From Coffea arabica (Eukaryota; Streptophyta; Magnoliopsida; Gentianales; Rubiaceae): a stretch of DNA of 64,000 nucleotides. The notes below the pieces were generated by a model, which worked only from the letters and a program-made list of their open reading frames with translations, was not told the DNA's origin and did no database searches. This document shows, piece by piece, positions 35,636 through 48,714 of this stretch. The stretch is from assembly GCF_036785885.1 (NCBI RefSeq), contig NC_092310.1, forward strand, positions 2,356,001-2,420,000, read 5' to 3'. Each line of letters starts with the position of its first letter. The stretch's first letter is position 1. A program made the translations under genes and the position numbers.

Positions 35636-38600
35636 CCACAACTGACGGCCTCTCCTTCATCATTTATTTCTTTTGTCCCCACTTCCCAATTTCCCTTTTC
35701 TCCATCATTTATTGCTCCTTTGGTTTCCCATTTTCCCCCCAACAGAGCCACAATCGAGAGCCACTTTTTCTCCCACAGCCAAGCTTGTTACTCTTTCTCT
35801 TGATCACTTCATTAGTTCATCCAATTTAGAGATTGCACCATAATCAATTGATCTTCTGGGACCTGGGTCTGTAACTCTGCCACTAATTTTCAGCTCTTTC
35901 CACTAACTTTAGGAGACCATCTGACCATCAAAATCAGGTTCTAAACAATTACTTATTATTATTATTATTATTTTGAATTTGTTTGCAAATATATTTCTAG
36001 AGCGTGAGACTATTACTATTTTAAAGAAATTTGAAAACTGATTAGTTAATGTAATAACTAATAAATGGGTTATTTGATAAATATTTTAATTTGTGAAATG
36101 GTGCTTTTATGGATTTATAATTTATGTTTTATTTTCCTTGATTAGTTTCTTATATTGGAGTTAATGTAATGATGAATAGAGGGCCATTTGACATATATTT
36201 TAACTTTTAAATTATTCTAGTATGGATCCTTTTGTCTAATTAAGTTGATTAGGTTCATATGTTGTGACTAATGATTTGTTATAGTAATGAACAAATAAGT
36301 CATTTAATAAATAACTTTAACTTGTGAAATAGTTCTTGGATAGATTTTATTGTACATTTAATATTTTAATCGGATCAGTATCTTATATATTGATTTTAAT
36401 TTCTTAGTTATGGAGAGATATTTCAAGAGGAAATCAATGGAAAAAGAGCCATCTAATAAGGAAAAAGCCAAGGATAATGAAAGTGCAAAAAATGACAATA
36501 AAAGAAGTTGCACGGGGATTAACTTAGATGAATTACCTGTTGATCCAGCCCAAAGAAAAAAAATTGGGGATTATCATCCAAACCTTCAAGATGAAATTCG
36601 GAGATATTACTTACAAAAGGGACCATGTCAACCTCGTGAGCATGTTTTTCCAAAAAGAAAGATAGGAAAAAAGATCCGTGATTTGTTCGGGGCTGGTTTG
36701 ATGATTACAAGAATTGGTTAAAATATAGTATTGAAAAAAATGCCACTTATTGCTTATGCTATTATCTATATAGACCAGATGTGGGCGAACAATTTGGTGG
36801 TGATAGTTTCATTAAGGAAGGATTCACAAATTGGAAAAAAAAAAAAAAGGATAGATTTGAGGTTCATGTTGGTGGTCCTAATAGTGCACACAATCTGAGT
36901 TGGAGTAAACGTCAAAGTTTATTAAATCAAAATCAGCACATCCAAGTGGCATTTTTTAAGCAATCAGAGAAAATGAAGGCTAAGTATCGGACTCGTTTAT
37001 TAGCCTCAATAGATTGTGCTAGATTTCTCCTACACCAAGGTTTGGCTTTTCGTGGTCATGATGAACCTGATATCTTTGAAAATCAAGGAAATTTTTTGAA
37101 CTTTTGCACTTCCTTGCGGGTCATAATGATGATATAAAAAAGGTTGTTCTTGAAAATGCCCCTCAAAATCTCAAACTCAATGCTCCAGATATTCAAAAGG
37201 ATATTTCAAATGCTTTGGCAAGTGAGACTGCAAGCATTATTGTAAATGACATTGGACATGGACTGTTTGTCATTTTATGTGATGAATCTCGTGATGCATC
37301 AACAAAGGAGCAATTAGCAGTTTTTATTCGTTACATGGATTCACATGGGTATGTGATTGAGCGCTTTCTTGGCATTCTACATGTAAGAGATACTACTGCT
37401 CTTTCACTTAAGAAAGCAATTGATGTTTTATTTTCAAAGCATGGTTTGAGCATATCACAAATCCGTGGTCAAGGTTATGATGGGGCTAGTAACATGCGAG
37501 GTGAATATAATGATTTAAAAACTTTGATCATGAAGGAAAATGGTTCTGCATATTATATTCATTGTTTTGCACATCAGCTGCAATTGTCACTTGTAGGGGT
37601 TGCAAAGAAACATGCCCAAATCTCTTCTATGTATAATACATTGTCTACCTTAGTGCATGTTCTTGAAGGTTCATCTAAAAGACAAGAAATTCTTAGAGAA
37701 CAACACCTTAAGAAAGTCATTGATGATCTAATGACTGGAGAACTTGTGAGCGGTCGGGGCTCAAATTAAGAAACTAGCCTTCAAAGAGCTTATGATACAC
37801 GTTGGGGTTCACATTTGGCTCGTTGTTAAAGTTGGTTCTTATGTATGATTCTGTAATAGATCTTCTTTTGATAATTGAAAATGATGGTCTGGTGGAGCAA
37901 AGAGGTCAAGCATATGCACTTCTTAATTCTTTGCAATCCTTTGAATTTGCATTTATTTTACACTTGATAAAGAAAATAATGGGAATAACAAATGCATTAT
38001 CTGAAGCATTACAAAGGAAGGATCAAGATATTGTGAATGCTATGGGTCTGGTCAAAGTTTCCAAGCAACAATTACAAGCTACTAGGAAAGATGGATGGGA
38101 TTTTTTTACTTGATGAAGTTTGTTTGTGTTGTGAAAAACATGAGATCATCATTCCAAAAATGGATGAAATATTCATTACTAGTGGGAGATCTCGAAGAAA
38201 AGTTCAGCAAATTACAAACCTTCACCACTATTGAGTTGAGCTATTTTGTGTTGTGATAGATTTACAACTCCAAGAACTCAACAATCGTTTCAATGAAGTC
38301 AATATGGAGTTGCTTCTTTGTATGGCATGCTTGAACCCAAGTGATTCCTTTGCAGCATTTGATAAGAAAAAGTTGATTCGTCTTGTAGAACATTATCCTT
38401 GTGAGTTTACTAAGTTGGATATTCTTGCACTTGACACTGAATTGGATACTTATATTAATGACTTGAAATCAGCTAAGGAATTTCTCGATTTAAGAAAAAT
38501 TTCTGATCTAGCTCAAAGGTTGGTGGAGACTAAGAGAGATATTGTATATCCATTGGTTTATATGCTCTTAAAGTTGACTTTGATTTTGCCTGTTGCTACA

Positions 38601-38988
38601 GCTACAGTAGAAAGGGCTTTTTCAGCTATGAATATAGTGAAGAATCGGTTACCAAATAGAATGAGAGACACTTGGATGAATGATTGTTTAGTTACTTATA
38701 TTGAGAAAAATATACTTCGTGAAGTTCAAAATGAGAAAGTCGTAAACCGTTACCAAAATATGAAAACTCGTCGTGAGCAATTGTAAATAATTTAGTTTGT
38801 TTTTTAAATAAAATTATTATTATATTAATAATTTTGAGTTTGTCATTTTATGTTTTTCATAGAATATACGTATCATTTGTACTTGTTAGTGAATATATAT
38901 TTTTTGCTTAAAAAAGTAGAAAAAGAGTAGATAAAAAATTTTAGTGTTATTTTTTCCCCCACTAAGATTTTTTTTGGCTCCGCCACTG
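35503..38988 (+). mobile_element. Full-length hAT element (zf-TTF/DUF4371 type), 3486 bp
   Basis: Perfect 8-bp target duplication ATACCGGT at 35495-35502 and 38989-38996. Ends CAGGGGCAGA and complement CAGTGGCGGAG. It carries one transposase reading on the plus strand, now broken. The exact target duplication shows that the ends are intact though the enzyme is not. Confidence 0.92.
36410..38786 (+). pseudogene. hAT transposase (zf-TTF, DUF4371, hAT C-terminal dimerisation), multiply broken
   Basis: Starts MERYFKRKSMEKEP. The zf-TTF region (WFDDYKNWLKYS, CLCYYLYRPD) is at about 36695-36780, DUF4371 follows (LLASIDCARFLLHQGLAFRG, GHGLFVILCDESRDAS, GQGYDGASNMRG, HCFAHQLQLSLV), and the C-terminal dimerisation motif TATVERAFSAMNIVKNRL is at about 38598-38651. 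Lesions seen: frame change near 36690, frame change near 37105, TAA at 37767-37769 in place of a sense codon, frame change near 37825, frame change near 38095 and TGA at 38232-38234. Encodes a cut-and-paste DNA transposase; inactive here. Confidence 0.92.
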
Positions 38989-38996
38989 ATACCGGT

Positions 38997-40530
38997 ACAA
39001 ACAATTCTTCATTTCTTGATCAATGGAAAACATAAAATGAAAACATAAAATTAATCTTTGAAAGCATAGAATTATATGCTTTATAAAATATAAAGGTCAA
39101 TTTCTATTGATTAGGTTCAGCGGCTGCTGTGCTAAGTACAAATAATTAAACAAATCTTGAATGCAATCCTCAACATGATAGACTAATCTATTCTATACAT
39201 CTTATTTAATTGGACGAATTAACGCATACAACGAATCCATTACTCAAACTTATTTTACTAGCTTCATGTTATATTCAATTATTATCTATAGTTTTTGATG
39301 AGCACAGCGTTGAACAAATCGTTGTCCTCATGGTTATAATGCTGAATTGCTGATCTGTTGAGTGCTTGAAGGCATTGTTCCAAAAAAAGAAAGAAAAAAG
39401 AAAAAAGGACCATCGGATTGTGTGTAACTTATTGACTCATTTGCACCCATTCACCGATCAATTCAACTCCTGCAGATTCTGCAGAATGGTTGATGGGGTT
39501 TAGAAATGTGTGGATATCAAATGGATTCGTGCGTTTCGAATAGGCAAGACCATCCTTCTGATCACAACCTGGTGATGGTCTTGCCTCGTCTTGGGACAGA
39601 AGCAAATATTGGAATGAGATTTTGGACATGGTGGCGGCATCCCACATGTTTGTGCACATGCGGTATCTATACGTTTTCTAACTTTCACTAGTTCTTAATA
39701 GTTATCAGCGTTAATGGGTATTTCAATTCCATCATGAAAATTTGGACGCTTCTACTATGCACAGATAGAATCTTCTGCTTATGATGCACAGAACCAATAG
39801 AAAGTTGACAACTTAACAGGGAACCAACTTAATTGATTTTGGCACATCAACGAGGACAGATAACCAGTGTATACAAAAGTGTATGGTAAAGTATCTACAA
39901 TATATGAAGGATTGTCTTGTTAAATACAAGAATACAATGGACATCAATGTAATGCTAAATTCAAGGAACTAAAAACCAAGACACCTAATACAAGTTGTCA
40001 AACTTTGATTGATCTAGGGTTACAATGAAGATCCATGGTGGCGGTGGTAGAAGGAGAATGGAAAAAGAAAGCAATGGCACTGCAATGTTGACATATTTGT
40101 TAAAGGGAATCATCCATCAAATGCAGATCATGTGCAATGAAGAAAGCATGAACTCCTAGGAAAGCAAAGAAAAGAAGCAATCTCAGCAAAAGAGGAAACA
40201 TTTGTAGATAAAATGTAAGTTTCGTAAAAATCGGTAAGGATAAAATAGTTGATATTTGATAGAATGGATGAAGTAGTTCATATCTGGTGATAGAATAAGG
40301 TATTTATCTCTAATTTTTTTGGGAGCTACGGTGAACAATAAATACCAAATGAAAATATACTTATAATTTTATCCCAAATTTTAGTTGTTATGGAGACTTA
40401 GGTCCATCTATCACCCACTTGTAGAAATGTTAATTAATGAGAGGATTAATGATTATCATTAATTTAGTACAGTTGTCTAGGCTATATATTAAAAATAGCA
40501 AGCTGTGATAGATTATATTTTTGAAATTTT
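38997..40530. other. Intergenic DNA with a short match to 34780-34855
   Basis: 39585-39665 (GGGACAGAAG, GGAATGAGA, TTTGTGCACATGC) resembles 34775-34850 on the other side of the hAT element, in the same orientation. Possibly an old duplication. No gene recognised. Confidence 0.45.
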
Positions 40531-40532
40531 AG

Positions 40533-42182
40533 GAAATTGAAAGATGAACCGAGCGATGATTGGATAAGTAGAGCAAGCTCAAGGCCAAGAATGTTCACTA
40601 TTAATTCTTCTTGGTATAAGGGTGGTGAAACTGATGTTGTTGGAACCAACCCAGAACCTTTTTGTTATGGAAGTCACACCATAACAATGGACACAGAAGT
40701 CAAAGTCAAAGAATCACACAATGGCCCCTTGAGATTGCAAGTAAGTTACAGTACCAACACCTCAACACGTATGTCCAAGAATGTATTGGAAAATTTGAAT
40801 GATGAACAAAGAAATGTTGTACGGAAAATTGGATTTGGTTCTTTGTTGAATCTTGAAGCTCTTGAAGTGGACATAGATCTATTATCGTGTCTGGTGGTTA
40901 ATTTTGATTGTGAAAGGTGCACTCTAAATGTTCATGGATGAAACATCAGAGTAATGCCAGAGGATGTAGAACACGTGATGGGGCTGTCATCAAAAGGTGT
41001 CAACATCGCTGCATTGCAGAACGGCTGGTACATAGGCCCATTGCTTGAAGAGCAACTAGGTATCAAAGTAAAAGATGAAGAAATAATGTTTACTGAGCTT
41101 AAAATGAATTTGTTATTTTCACAAAGTCATAATGTTGATTTTAAGGTGAATTTTGCATTACTCGTAATTGAAAAAGTATTGGCTCCAAGCAAGGCATGCC
41201 CATTGAGCAGGACCTTGATACCATTTCTACACGAGGTAGAATTGTTGAACCAAATGAACTGGGCCAAGTATGTTTTAGATGAATTAGTAGCTGGGATTAG
41301 ACGAAGCAAAATGAATAAAGCTATTTCTGTTGATGGATGTGTTCTTTTTTTAATGGCAAGAACTCGATTAAATGAAAATTACTCTTGCATGAAACAGCAC
41401 AATAGCATTAGATGGAACACTAATATGATTTTTTTCATAACTATGTGCAGGTGTTCTATATAGAGCATTTTACAATATATGGCAATCCCCATATTCATAT
41501 AAATATTCGAGCGATACCGAGACTGCATTTCTGGGGAGAAGATAAACTGAAGAGGAAGATCCATAAATTGAAACAGCCGGGGGTCTTTAATGGAGCCAAT
41601 GTAAGTGTCAAGATAGTAGTTAATATAAAATTTTAATACCTATTTTTGATTGTCGTTATTGTTATATAGGTTGAAATGATTGTTGAAGATTCGGTTTTGA
41701 TTTCCAAGGCGTCTATGGAGGATAAAAGAAACTCACTTATGGATAAGAGGATGACTGATTTAGAAGAATCCTATAAAAAGTTGAAAGATAGATGTAAAGT
41801 GGTCGGTGAGTCAGTGATTGCCTTGTCACGATTATTGGAGTATGTGCAAGGAGTAATTGTTAGTGAAATAAGAAGGCTAATAGAGAAATTTGATAATGAA
41901 AAGTCTTGTGATTATAGAAACAAGACGAAATTAAATATTCCGAATTGTCGAATACCCCCCACGATGATTGAACATTTTTCTGGTGATGCTCAAAGTAATA
42001 GGGTACCAATGCCATTATGTGAAGATGACAAGGAGGCATCAATAGATGTAACTTCTTTGATTAAGCAGGCAAGTGTTGAGATAATAGCTAATGAACTAGC
42101 TACAGATATGAAGAAGAGAAAGGATAGCTCATTCTCTACCAAAAAATGCATTAGAAAACCTTTTGGGACTTCTAAAAGCTAA
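40533..42182 (+). pseudogene. Uncharacterised plant gene of the Ulp1/mobile-domain-associated kind, broken
   Basis: Three inferred exons: about 40533-41355, 41451-41600 and 41670-42182. Exon 1 encodes NDEQRNVVRKIGFGSLL, then ...VNFDCERCTLNVHG, an in-frame TGA at 40939-40941, and continues in frame with PEDVEHVMGLSSKGVNI and CPLSRTLIPFLHEVELL. Intron 1 has a GC donor (GGCAAG) and AG acceptor; intron 2 is GT-AG. Exon 3 is charged and probably coiled-coil (MEDKRNSLMDKRMTDLEES). The GFGSLL...NFD...HG...PEDVE.VMGL pattern occurs in plant proteins often linked to transposon-borne Ulp1 genes; the assignment is from memory of that pattern. A 5' exon probably precedes an acceptor near 40532. Function unknown. 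Confidence 0.6.
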
Positions 42183-42530
42183 CTCAGAGGTATCATCTAA
42201 TAGGTTGGCAAAACTTAGACTTTTATGTATTGCTCACCAATGTCTTGTATCCAAGCACAAAAGTCCTGGAGCAATGGACAAGAGAACATTAATGAAGAAG
42301 AATGTTGGTCAGAAGCAAAAACATTAGGTATTATCATTTGTTGGAGCATTATTTGCATTAATGAGTTGTGATTTTTCTAAATCATCATATTGACTAATAA
42401 TTACATTTTTTATAATGACTTGAACATGAGGAAGCCCATTAATAGATGCCTAGGCCTCACTCTTGATCAGCCAATTGAAATTGTAAGTCAATATTTAAAG
42501 ACGTTGACAACATGAGAGCTTTCTGCCTCA

Positions 42531-44127
42531 CTAAACTAACCCAATTAGTTTAACCATGACCCTAAACATATGGCAACATGGTAATCCTAGTGTCTCCTTT
42601 TGTTCACACGAACACTGCATAACTTGTGACTCCCGATTGTATAGGACTCTCCATCGTCTATTTGAATAGGCATGAGCAATGAAGTGGATGCACTGGACTC
42701 CATCATCCATCACGTTGTACATAAAATACACATCTTGACTCTTCATCTCTTTCCTAACCTTTATAAATATGTGTCTTGTAGAGATTTTTGTAGCATGCCG
42801 CTTTAAGTAATGCATATTAGTAGTGGGTAAGAGGGAGGTGTGCTCTGTCTCCGCGTCCAACCTCGTCTCCTCACGTTAAAGCCATGCCATTGCTAGGTCA
42901 AATGCCCTAACTGACTCAAATAGTCTTTGCTCTTTGTGTAGGTATATCTTTAAAACATCGTTCATCTTCTCTGAATGTTGTGTGCTCCTCATGCTATCAA
43001 AAAAGTTTCCTCGAAGATATGCGAATACCCATCTTTCTCTTTTCCTGTAGATGTACTTAATCCAATCGTGATTCTGGAGGTTGCATAAGGTGACTAAAAA
43101 CTGGTCAATGGAGCAATTTCTATACATGCAATTTTTGGACCCTTCCCTAAACTCCCCATTAGCAATATTTGAGATGAGATTTTACTGTATGTGCCATGAA
43201 CAAAAGCGATACTTTGCATTCGGGAAGCACCTTTTGATTGCTTTCCTTATCTGAGGTGCCCCATCCAACACAATGGATAATGGTTGTTTGCTATCCATTG
43301 CCTCAAGAAAGTTGTTAAGGATCCATTCATAAGTTTTGACTTTCTCATCAGGAACAGTAGAGCATGCAAAAACAGACGTGCAAAAATGATTATTAATGCC
43401 ACACATCACAACCACTGGATGCGTATATCTATTTGTGGTGAAGGTACTATAAAAAACTATGACATCACCATAATATTTGTAGTCTTCCCTAGATCGAGAA
43501 TCTGACCAAAACAATCTCCCCAAACGGCCATCATAGGTAACAGTAAAGTTAAAGTACACTTCAGGGTCAACATCCTTCTTTACAAATAGATATGCAATTG
43601 CATCATCTGCATCCCTATTTGCAATTTCCTCCATTCGACCAGCATTTATTCTATTATATAGATCCTTCATAGTAAATGGGACGTTTTGATATCCACCACA
43701 TTGTAGAACAAATAGTTTCATAATTTGGCTAGTCTTCATGCCCACACGATGTAGTATGTGTGCTAGCATCGGAGACGTTGCGGTGACATTTCAAGAATAT
43801 CGTGGTACTTGGGCATGCTAATTTGTGGGTGTGGAGCCTCACAAATTCGCTAACAACATATTTATCTTCCTCGGGTGCGTATCTTTTCTTGAAAGTTGCT
43901 TGACAGTCAACTCTAGTATCTAGCCGAGGTTCCTTTCATCTGTCCTCTCTATTCATGCGTTTTGGATCTCTCTGACCCTCTCGACTGCATACCCATTGCC
44001 TATAACACACCCTTCTATTGTCATCTTCAAATTCATAGCCCTTTTGAACACTAAAACCCGTTGCCCTAGCAAATAATAGATAAAAAGTCTCTGCTTCTTC
44101 CATGGTGTCAAACGTCATGGACATCAC
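42531..44127 (-). pseudogene. FAR1/MULE-type transposase, broken
   Basis: The minus strand reads: a FAR1 DNA-binding region (MEEAETFYLLFARATGFSV, then VCYRQWVCSREG), VVSEFVRLHTHKLACP, LHRVGMKTSQIMKL, the MULE transposase core (YYGDVIVFYSTFTTNRY, LSIVLDGAPQIRKAIKR, FCSWHIQ) and a SWIM zinc finger (CSCEQKETLGLPCCHMF). Lesions: TGA just after MNREDR near 43928, a one-base frame change near 43770, TAA after SWHIQ near 43181, and a stop or shift near 42875. FAR1-related proteins are either transcription factors or Mutator-like transposases; this copy is dead. Tail to tail with the broken gene at 40533-42182, 350 bases apart. Confidence 0.9.
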
Positions 44128-47100
44128 ATCATTATCATCCAGGGTTGCATGGTTGATGGATACATTGCCTCCTTGTTGATTGCCATTCTTACCCAGCTGC
44201 TCTCCTCAGATAGACAAGTCATTACCTTCAATGTGGTAGTATTCTGATGGTGGCACAAGGTTGGTATCCAATATCAAAAAATTTTGCTAATAATACTCAA
44301 CGGGTCTCTTTCCTTTGGGATCATCCGCCTCCATTGCCTTTGGAACGTTGATCTCAAACCCTAAACTAGAATAAAAATAGCGATATTTTAGCCTGTGATG
44401 TCTTCTTCGTTGGAACACATGCATGCTCAATGTTAGTCAGAAAACAAATTTTCTGGTCATCCAAATAACCAATGGGCATTTTTTTTCCTTACTTTTTTGG
44501 CCCATTACCATATTGCTTCAACTCTCCAAAGCCCAAGTAAGCCCAATATTATTTTATATATCACAGAAAATAATTAAATAATATACCTACTACTAGAATT
44601 TATTCAATGTACTTAGTCAACTTCAAATTCTAAATTCTCTAGCTCATGTTACAAACAAGAACTAGAGAATGCACACAAAAAAAAATTAAAATAAACTAAG
44701 TATGCTACTATTTTATATATCGTGCAAAAGTGGACTTAACTTAACCCATTACTCCAGTTTTCAAAATATACTACTGACTTCTTGTAATTGGCTTCAAATA
44801 CTAAATTAAAAAAAAAAACTCAACACTATGTTACATAAAACAAGGTATGGATGCACAAAAAAAAAAAAAGACATTTGCTTGTTACCTTTCTTTAGACTGT
44901 TCCACGGTACATCTGCTGATTCCTTTGCCAATCCTTCACTACAGGCGTTGATCTCACATTCATAGTCCCCTCCCCCCAACACTTGTCTTCTTCCTAGTAA
45001 CAACTACAATTTATAACGGGGATTCAATGTCACTGCACCTAGTTGTTGGGCTTTTTTCACTCCCTTATTAACTCATGGTCTTTAAAAATTTATTTGCTAC
45101 CAGCTTTAATATAGACAAGTAACCAATTCTAGCATGAAATCCCTACTTTTCCCATTTTGGGACAATCATTTATTTCGGACTTTCCTTTACACATAAATTT
45201 TCATCTTTTTGCCCTCTGACCGAATTTATTTATCATCCATTCACATTTACTTTATTCTGCATATTTTGGAATGGAGATAGGAAGACTTTAAACTTTTTGA
45301 ACATTACACAGCACAATTTTATTTATTACACCATTTACTACCTGCTTTATAATCGGCTTAATTATCTCCATACCCACCCCTCATCCCTATTTGAGAAATT
45401 CATTCATAATGCCTTTTGAACTTGATATTACATTTCACCATTGTGCTTTTTGCCAAAATTTATTGCACTTCTAGCTTACATTTACTCATATTCATATATG
45501 CTTTTGGATTGTGCAAAGCTATATATTTCTAGAATTTTGTGCGATTACATTGATTTCAATTTTCAAAATTTGAATGATTAACACAAATATGAGCACCACC
45601 TCATAGTTTTCCAAGATGCTTAACATACAATGAAACCACGTTAATTTTTTTTTCTAGACATAATAAATTTTATTTCACATCTACTTCTACTCTATACTAA
45701 GAGAAAGGGGTGGATCCAAGAGAGTCAATGGGGAATTTGGAAGGGGGCTGAACGAACCACCACCGAACCAGACGAGTGCCTTTATACTCATTAGTGAAAT
45801 TATAATTAGCATTATACTTCTATAAGTAGCAATATTAAATTGGACACCAAAAACTCTCTAATTATAATTGGCATTGTACTCCTATAATTATGGTTGTACA
45901 AGATATATGACAATCACAGTTCATCTCATAGCTTTGAAATCAGAATTCATATTGTAGATGAGTAATCACAAATATAATTGAAAATTTTATTTTAAAAACA
46001 AAACTAAATTTGTCGGTGCCTAATTATAAATATAATTGACATAAAGGACTTGAATATATGTTTGAGAGAGAACATAAATTGTCCTTTTCAATATGAGCAA
46101 AAATTGTAATTGACATAGTGAACTTGAAATTGAAAGAGAGATTGGATATGTTCAATACATGTGTTAAGATAAGATGTTGTCACTCAATCAGAAGTTGAGA
46201 TTAAAATTGATGATAATTAATGAATATAAGTTTAATTTTGTTTACAATAAAGATCAAACAATTGTAATAGTCTTAATTAAATTAGAATCGAAAAACTGCT
46301 ATTGCAAAGTGTAAATTAAACTCCAGATTGATTTTCAATACTGGCTTAAAAGTCATTATGTCAACTATATAATTATGTTTGTGAATCAAATTCACTATGT
46401 TAATTATGATTGTGATTAATTATCCACAACCACAAATTTTGATTTCTTCAAATAATGTGTTAATTATGTTTACAATTACTCATCTCAAATTTTGATTCCT
46501 ATTGAAGCGAAAGGGGTCAATTATGTATATATTCACTCATTTGCATCAACTAACTAGAGGAAACTTTAAATTTAGAGGAAACTATTCACTCAATTCCTAC
46601 TGACAACCAAATTTGATACAATTTAGAAGAAACTATTCACCGGACTCCTAAATTATTTTCTTTACACCCTTTTGTCTCCTTAATAATATATTGTTTTCAA
46701 GCAGTTAGTTGCCTGTTTTTCAACCTCATCAAATTTGCATTGTTATCAAGATATTTGGAAAAAAAAAAAAAGAGAAGATATCAAAGGTATAGTTTCAAAA
46801 CAAAAAAATAAAATAAAAAGATATCAAGGGTTCATTCTTCAACTTTATGATGTAGAGTTTATCTGCCTTCATTGAGATAAATAAAAAATTGACCTGAAAA
46901 ATAACATGCTCCAATGATATTGGAGGTGATAATCCTTTTAGTTGGTCCAAAACTTGAATTGTGTTGAATGCGTACAGTCAATATTAACAGGTATCAAAGT
47001 CTGAATACGCCACTTATTATATTTGTTTATATCAGAGTAGTTTTGTTTTATTATCCAACCCACATGTCCGGATCAGTGTCCAAAGCAGGTCCATTTTTCA

Positions 47101-48620
47101 CTTCAACAAATCTTTTTAAATAATAAGGTTGAAGAGATGGTATCTTATTTTACAACTGCAAGAAACTTTCAGAGTCAATTGCCTTTTCCATGTAAGCCAA
47201 TTGTAGCTTTCAAGATTCCACGTTATTTTGTTCCAATTCATATAAAATATGTATGAATTTTTACCATAATTTATTGTAAGACAATTTTAGCTTTCGAATT
47301 TCCAAGTTATTTTCTTCCAGTTCATATGATAAAGTAGTTATGATTTGATAATAGTATTTATAGATAATACACCCAAAAAAAAAGAAGATTGAGAGTAGAG
47401 ATCTAATGGTCAATTCATGCAAACCCTCTATAGATATTTGCAAGTTAAGACAACGGATTGCGTGACAATTTCAATAAGAAGAGAGTAGATATTTGCAATT
47501 TCAACGGATTGCGTACGCTATAGCCACTTTGCGGGTCAATCCAAAATATGCTTATTTCTGTCTCTATTGAGAGCACCACTATCAAATTCAACTTTCTCGC
47601 CTTCAGAAATTCAAGCTCTGTAAAATTCTTCCTTTTCAGAAATGGACATTAGTCAGTTTATCAAAGACTTTGACAATTAACCCCTAATAGCTTTGCAATA
47701 ACTCTGACAAAAATACATAAATAGGGCAGGCTGCTAAGAGTACGTAAATTAATTTAGAGTAATGATGTCTTTTTTTTTATAGAGTGAAAGATTTTGAATT
47801 CATTATCTTTTATAGATAATATTTTTCATCTTATCATCCAACTCGACTTTTCTTTGAAGTGACAAAATAACATTTTTTCTGTACAAAATACATATTAACC
47901 TAAGAGATTTTGTTTTAAGGATGAAGCTCGAACATTGATAAAGTAATAAAAGGTTTTCTCTGTCATGATCAATTAAACTATGTGTGACAAATCAACTTTT
48001 GGTTTTGAATTCTTAATTGTATTGGTCAACATGTATGCAAGTCACTTGGACTCAAATTCACGTTCACATCAATAACCCTTCTTGTCACGGATCAGATCTG
48101 CAATAATTCGAGGTCATTTACGTCTTCATCCTAAGATTTTTTTTTTTTTTGCCATTGTGTGATCCGTCCCTGCATAGGATATCCTAAGATTTCGTCCCTG
48201 CATAGGATGAAATTAATTTTCCAGCGGTTGAGAGATTGCACTTTACTGTGGGTAAATTACAGTCTACTCGTATAATATAATAGCTATATATTATCACATG
48301 ATCTTCTGATGTTTCAAAATATATATACAAAATTTCTCTGTAATTTTATGTGGGGTGAAAAAATGAAAGCAACTCAAGCTATAGCAATTGACCTAGACCG
48401 TTTCAAAACCCCTTTTCCAAGATTACATTATCCACTTAACTGCTCTGTTGCTTTGGATATATTTACATAATATCCCTAAAAAATTATGTAAATTGGTTAT
48501 CCCTAATTATGTTTAGTATCTACATAAAGACAATACCATTTTGTTTCCCAATGGTTTTGCTTCATTTCGTTGATTATTACGTATGCTAAATTTTGCTTTT
48601 TCAATTTTCACAAATTGCTC
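44128..48620. other. 4.5-kb AT-rich stretch without a gene
   Basis: Contains A and T runs and short local repeats (about 45780-46090, repeats of ATTATAATTGGCATT-like phrases; 48160-48205, CCCTGCATAGGAT twice). The first few hundred bases continue the FAR1 leader (a run in frame above 44127 contains DDNDV). No clear TIRs or RNA genes. Confidence 0.45.
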
Positions 48621-48627
48621 CGGCCGC

Positions 48628-48660
48628 TATAAATTTGGATAGATAGCCGCGGGCTTAAGC
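48628..48660 (+). promoter_or_regulatory. TATA box of the UGT85 gene
   Basis: TATAAAT at 48628-48634, about 85 bases before the start codon, so the start of transcription would be near 48660. The leader is AC-rich and has no earlier ATG. Confidence 0.65.
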
Positions 48661-48714
48661 ATCACAACTCATTCCAACAACAAAAGAAAGTGAGGGGGAA
48701 AAAAAACATAAGCA

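Noticed and set aside
36410-38786. Five or more separate open frames as independent genes
   Set aside because: They are consecutive parts of one hAT transposase broken by frame changes and stops.
45700-45780. Single hAT-like end (GGGTGGATCC...GGGGGCTG)
   Set aside because: No matching opposite end or target duplication found.
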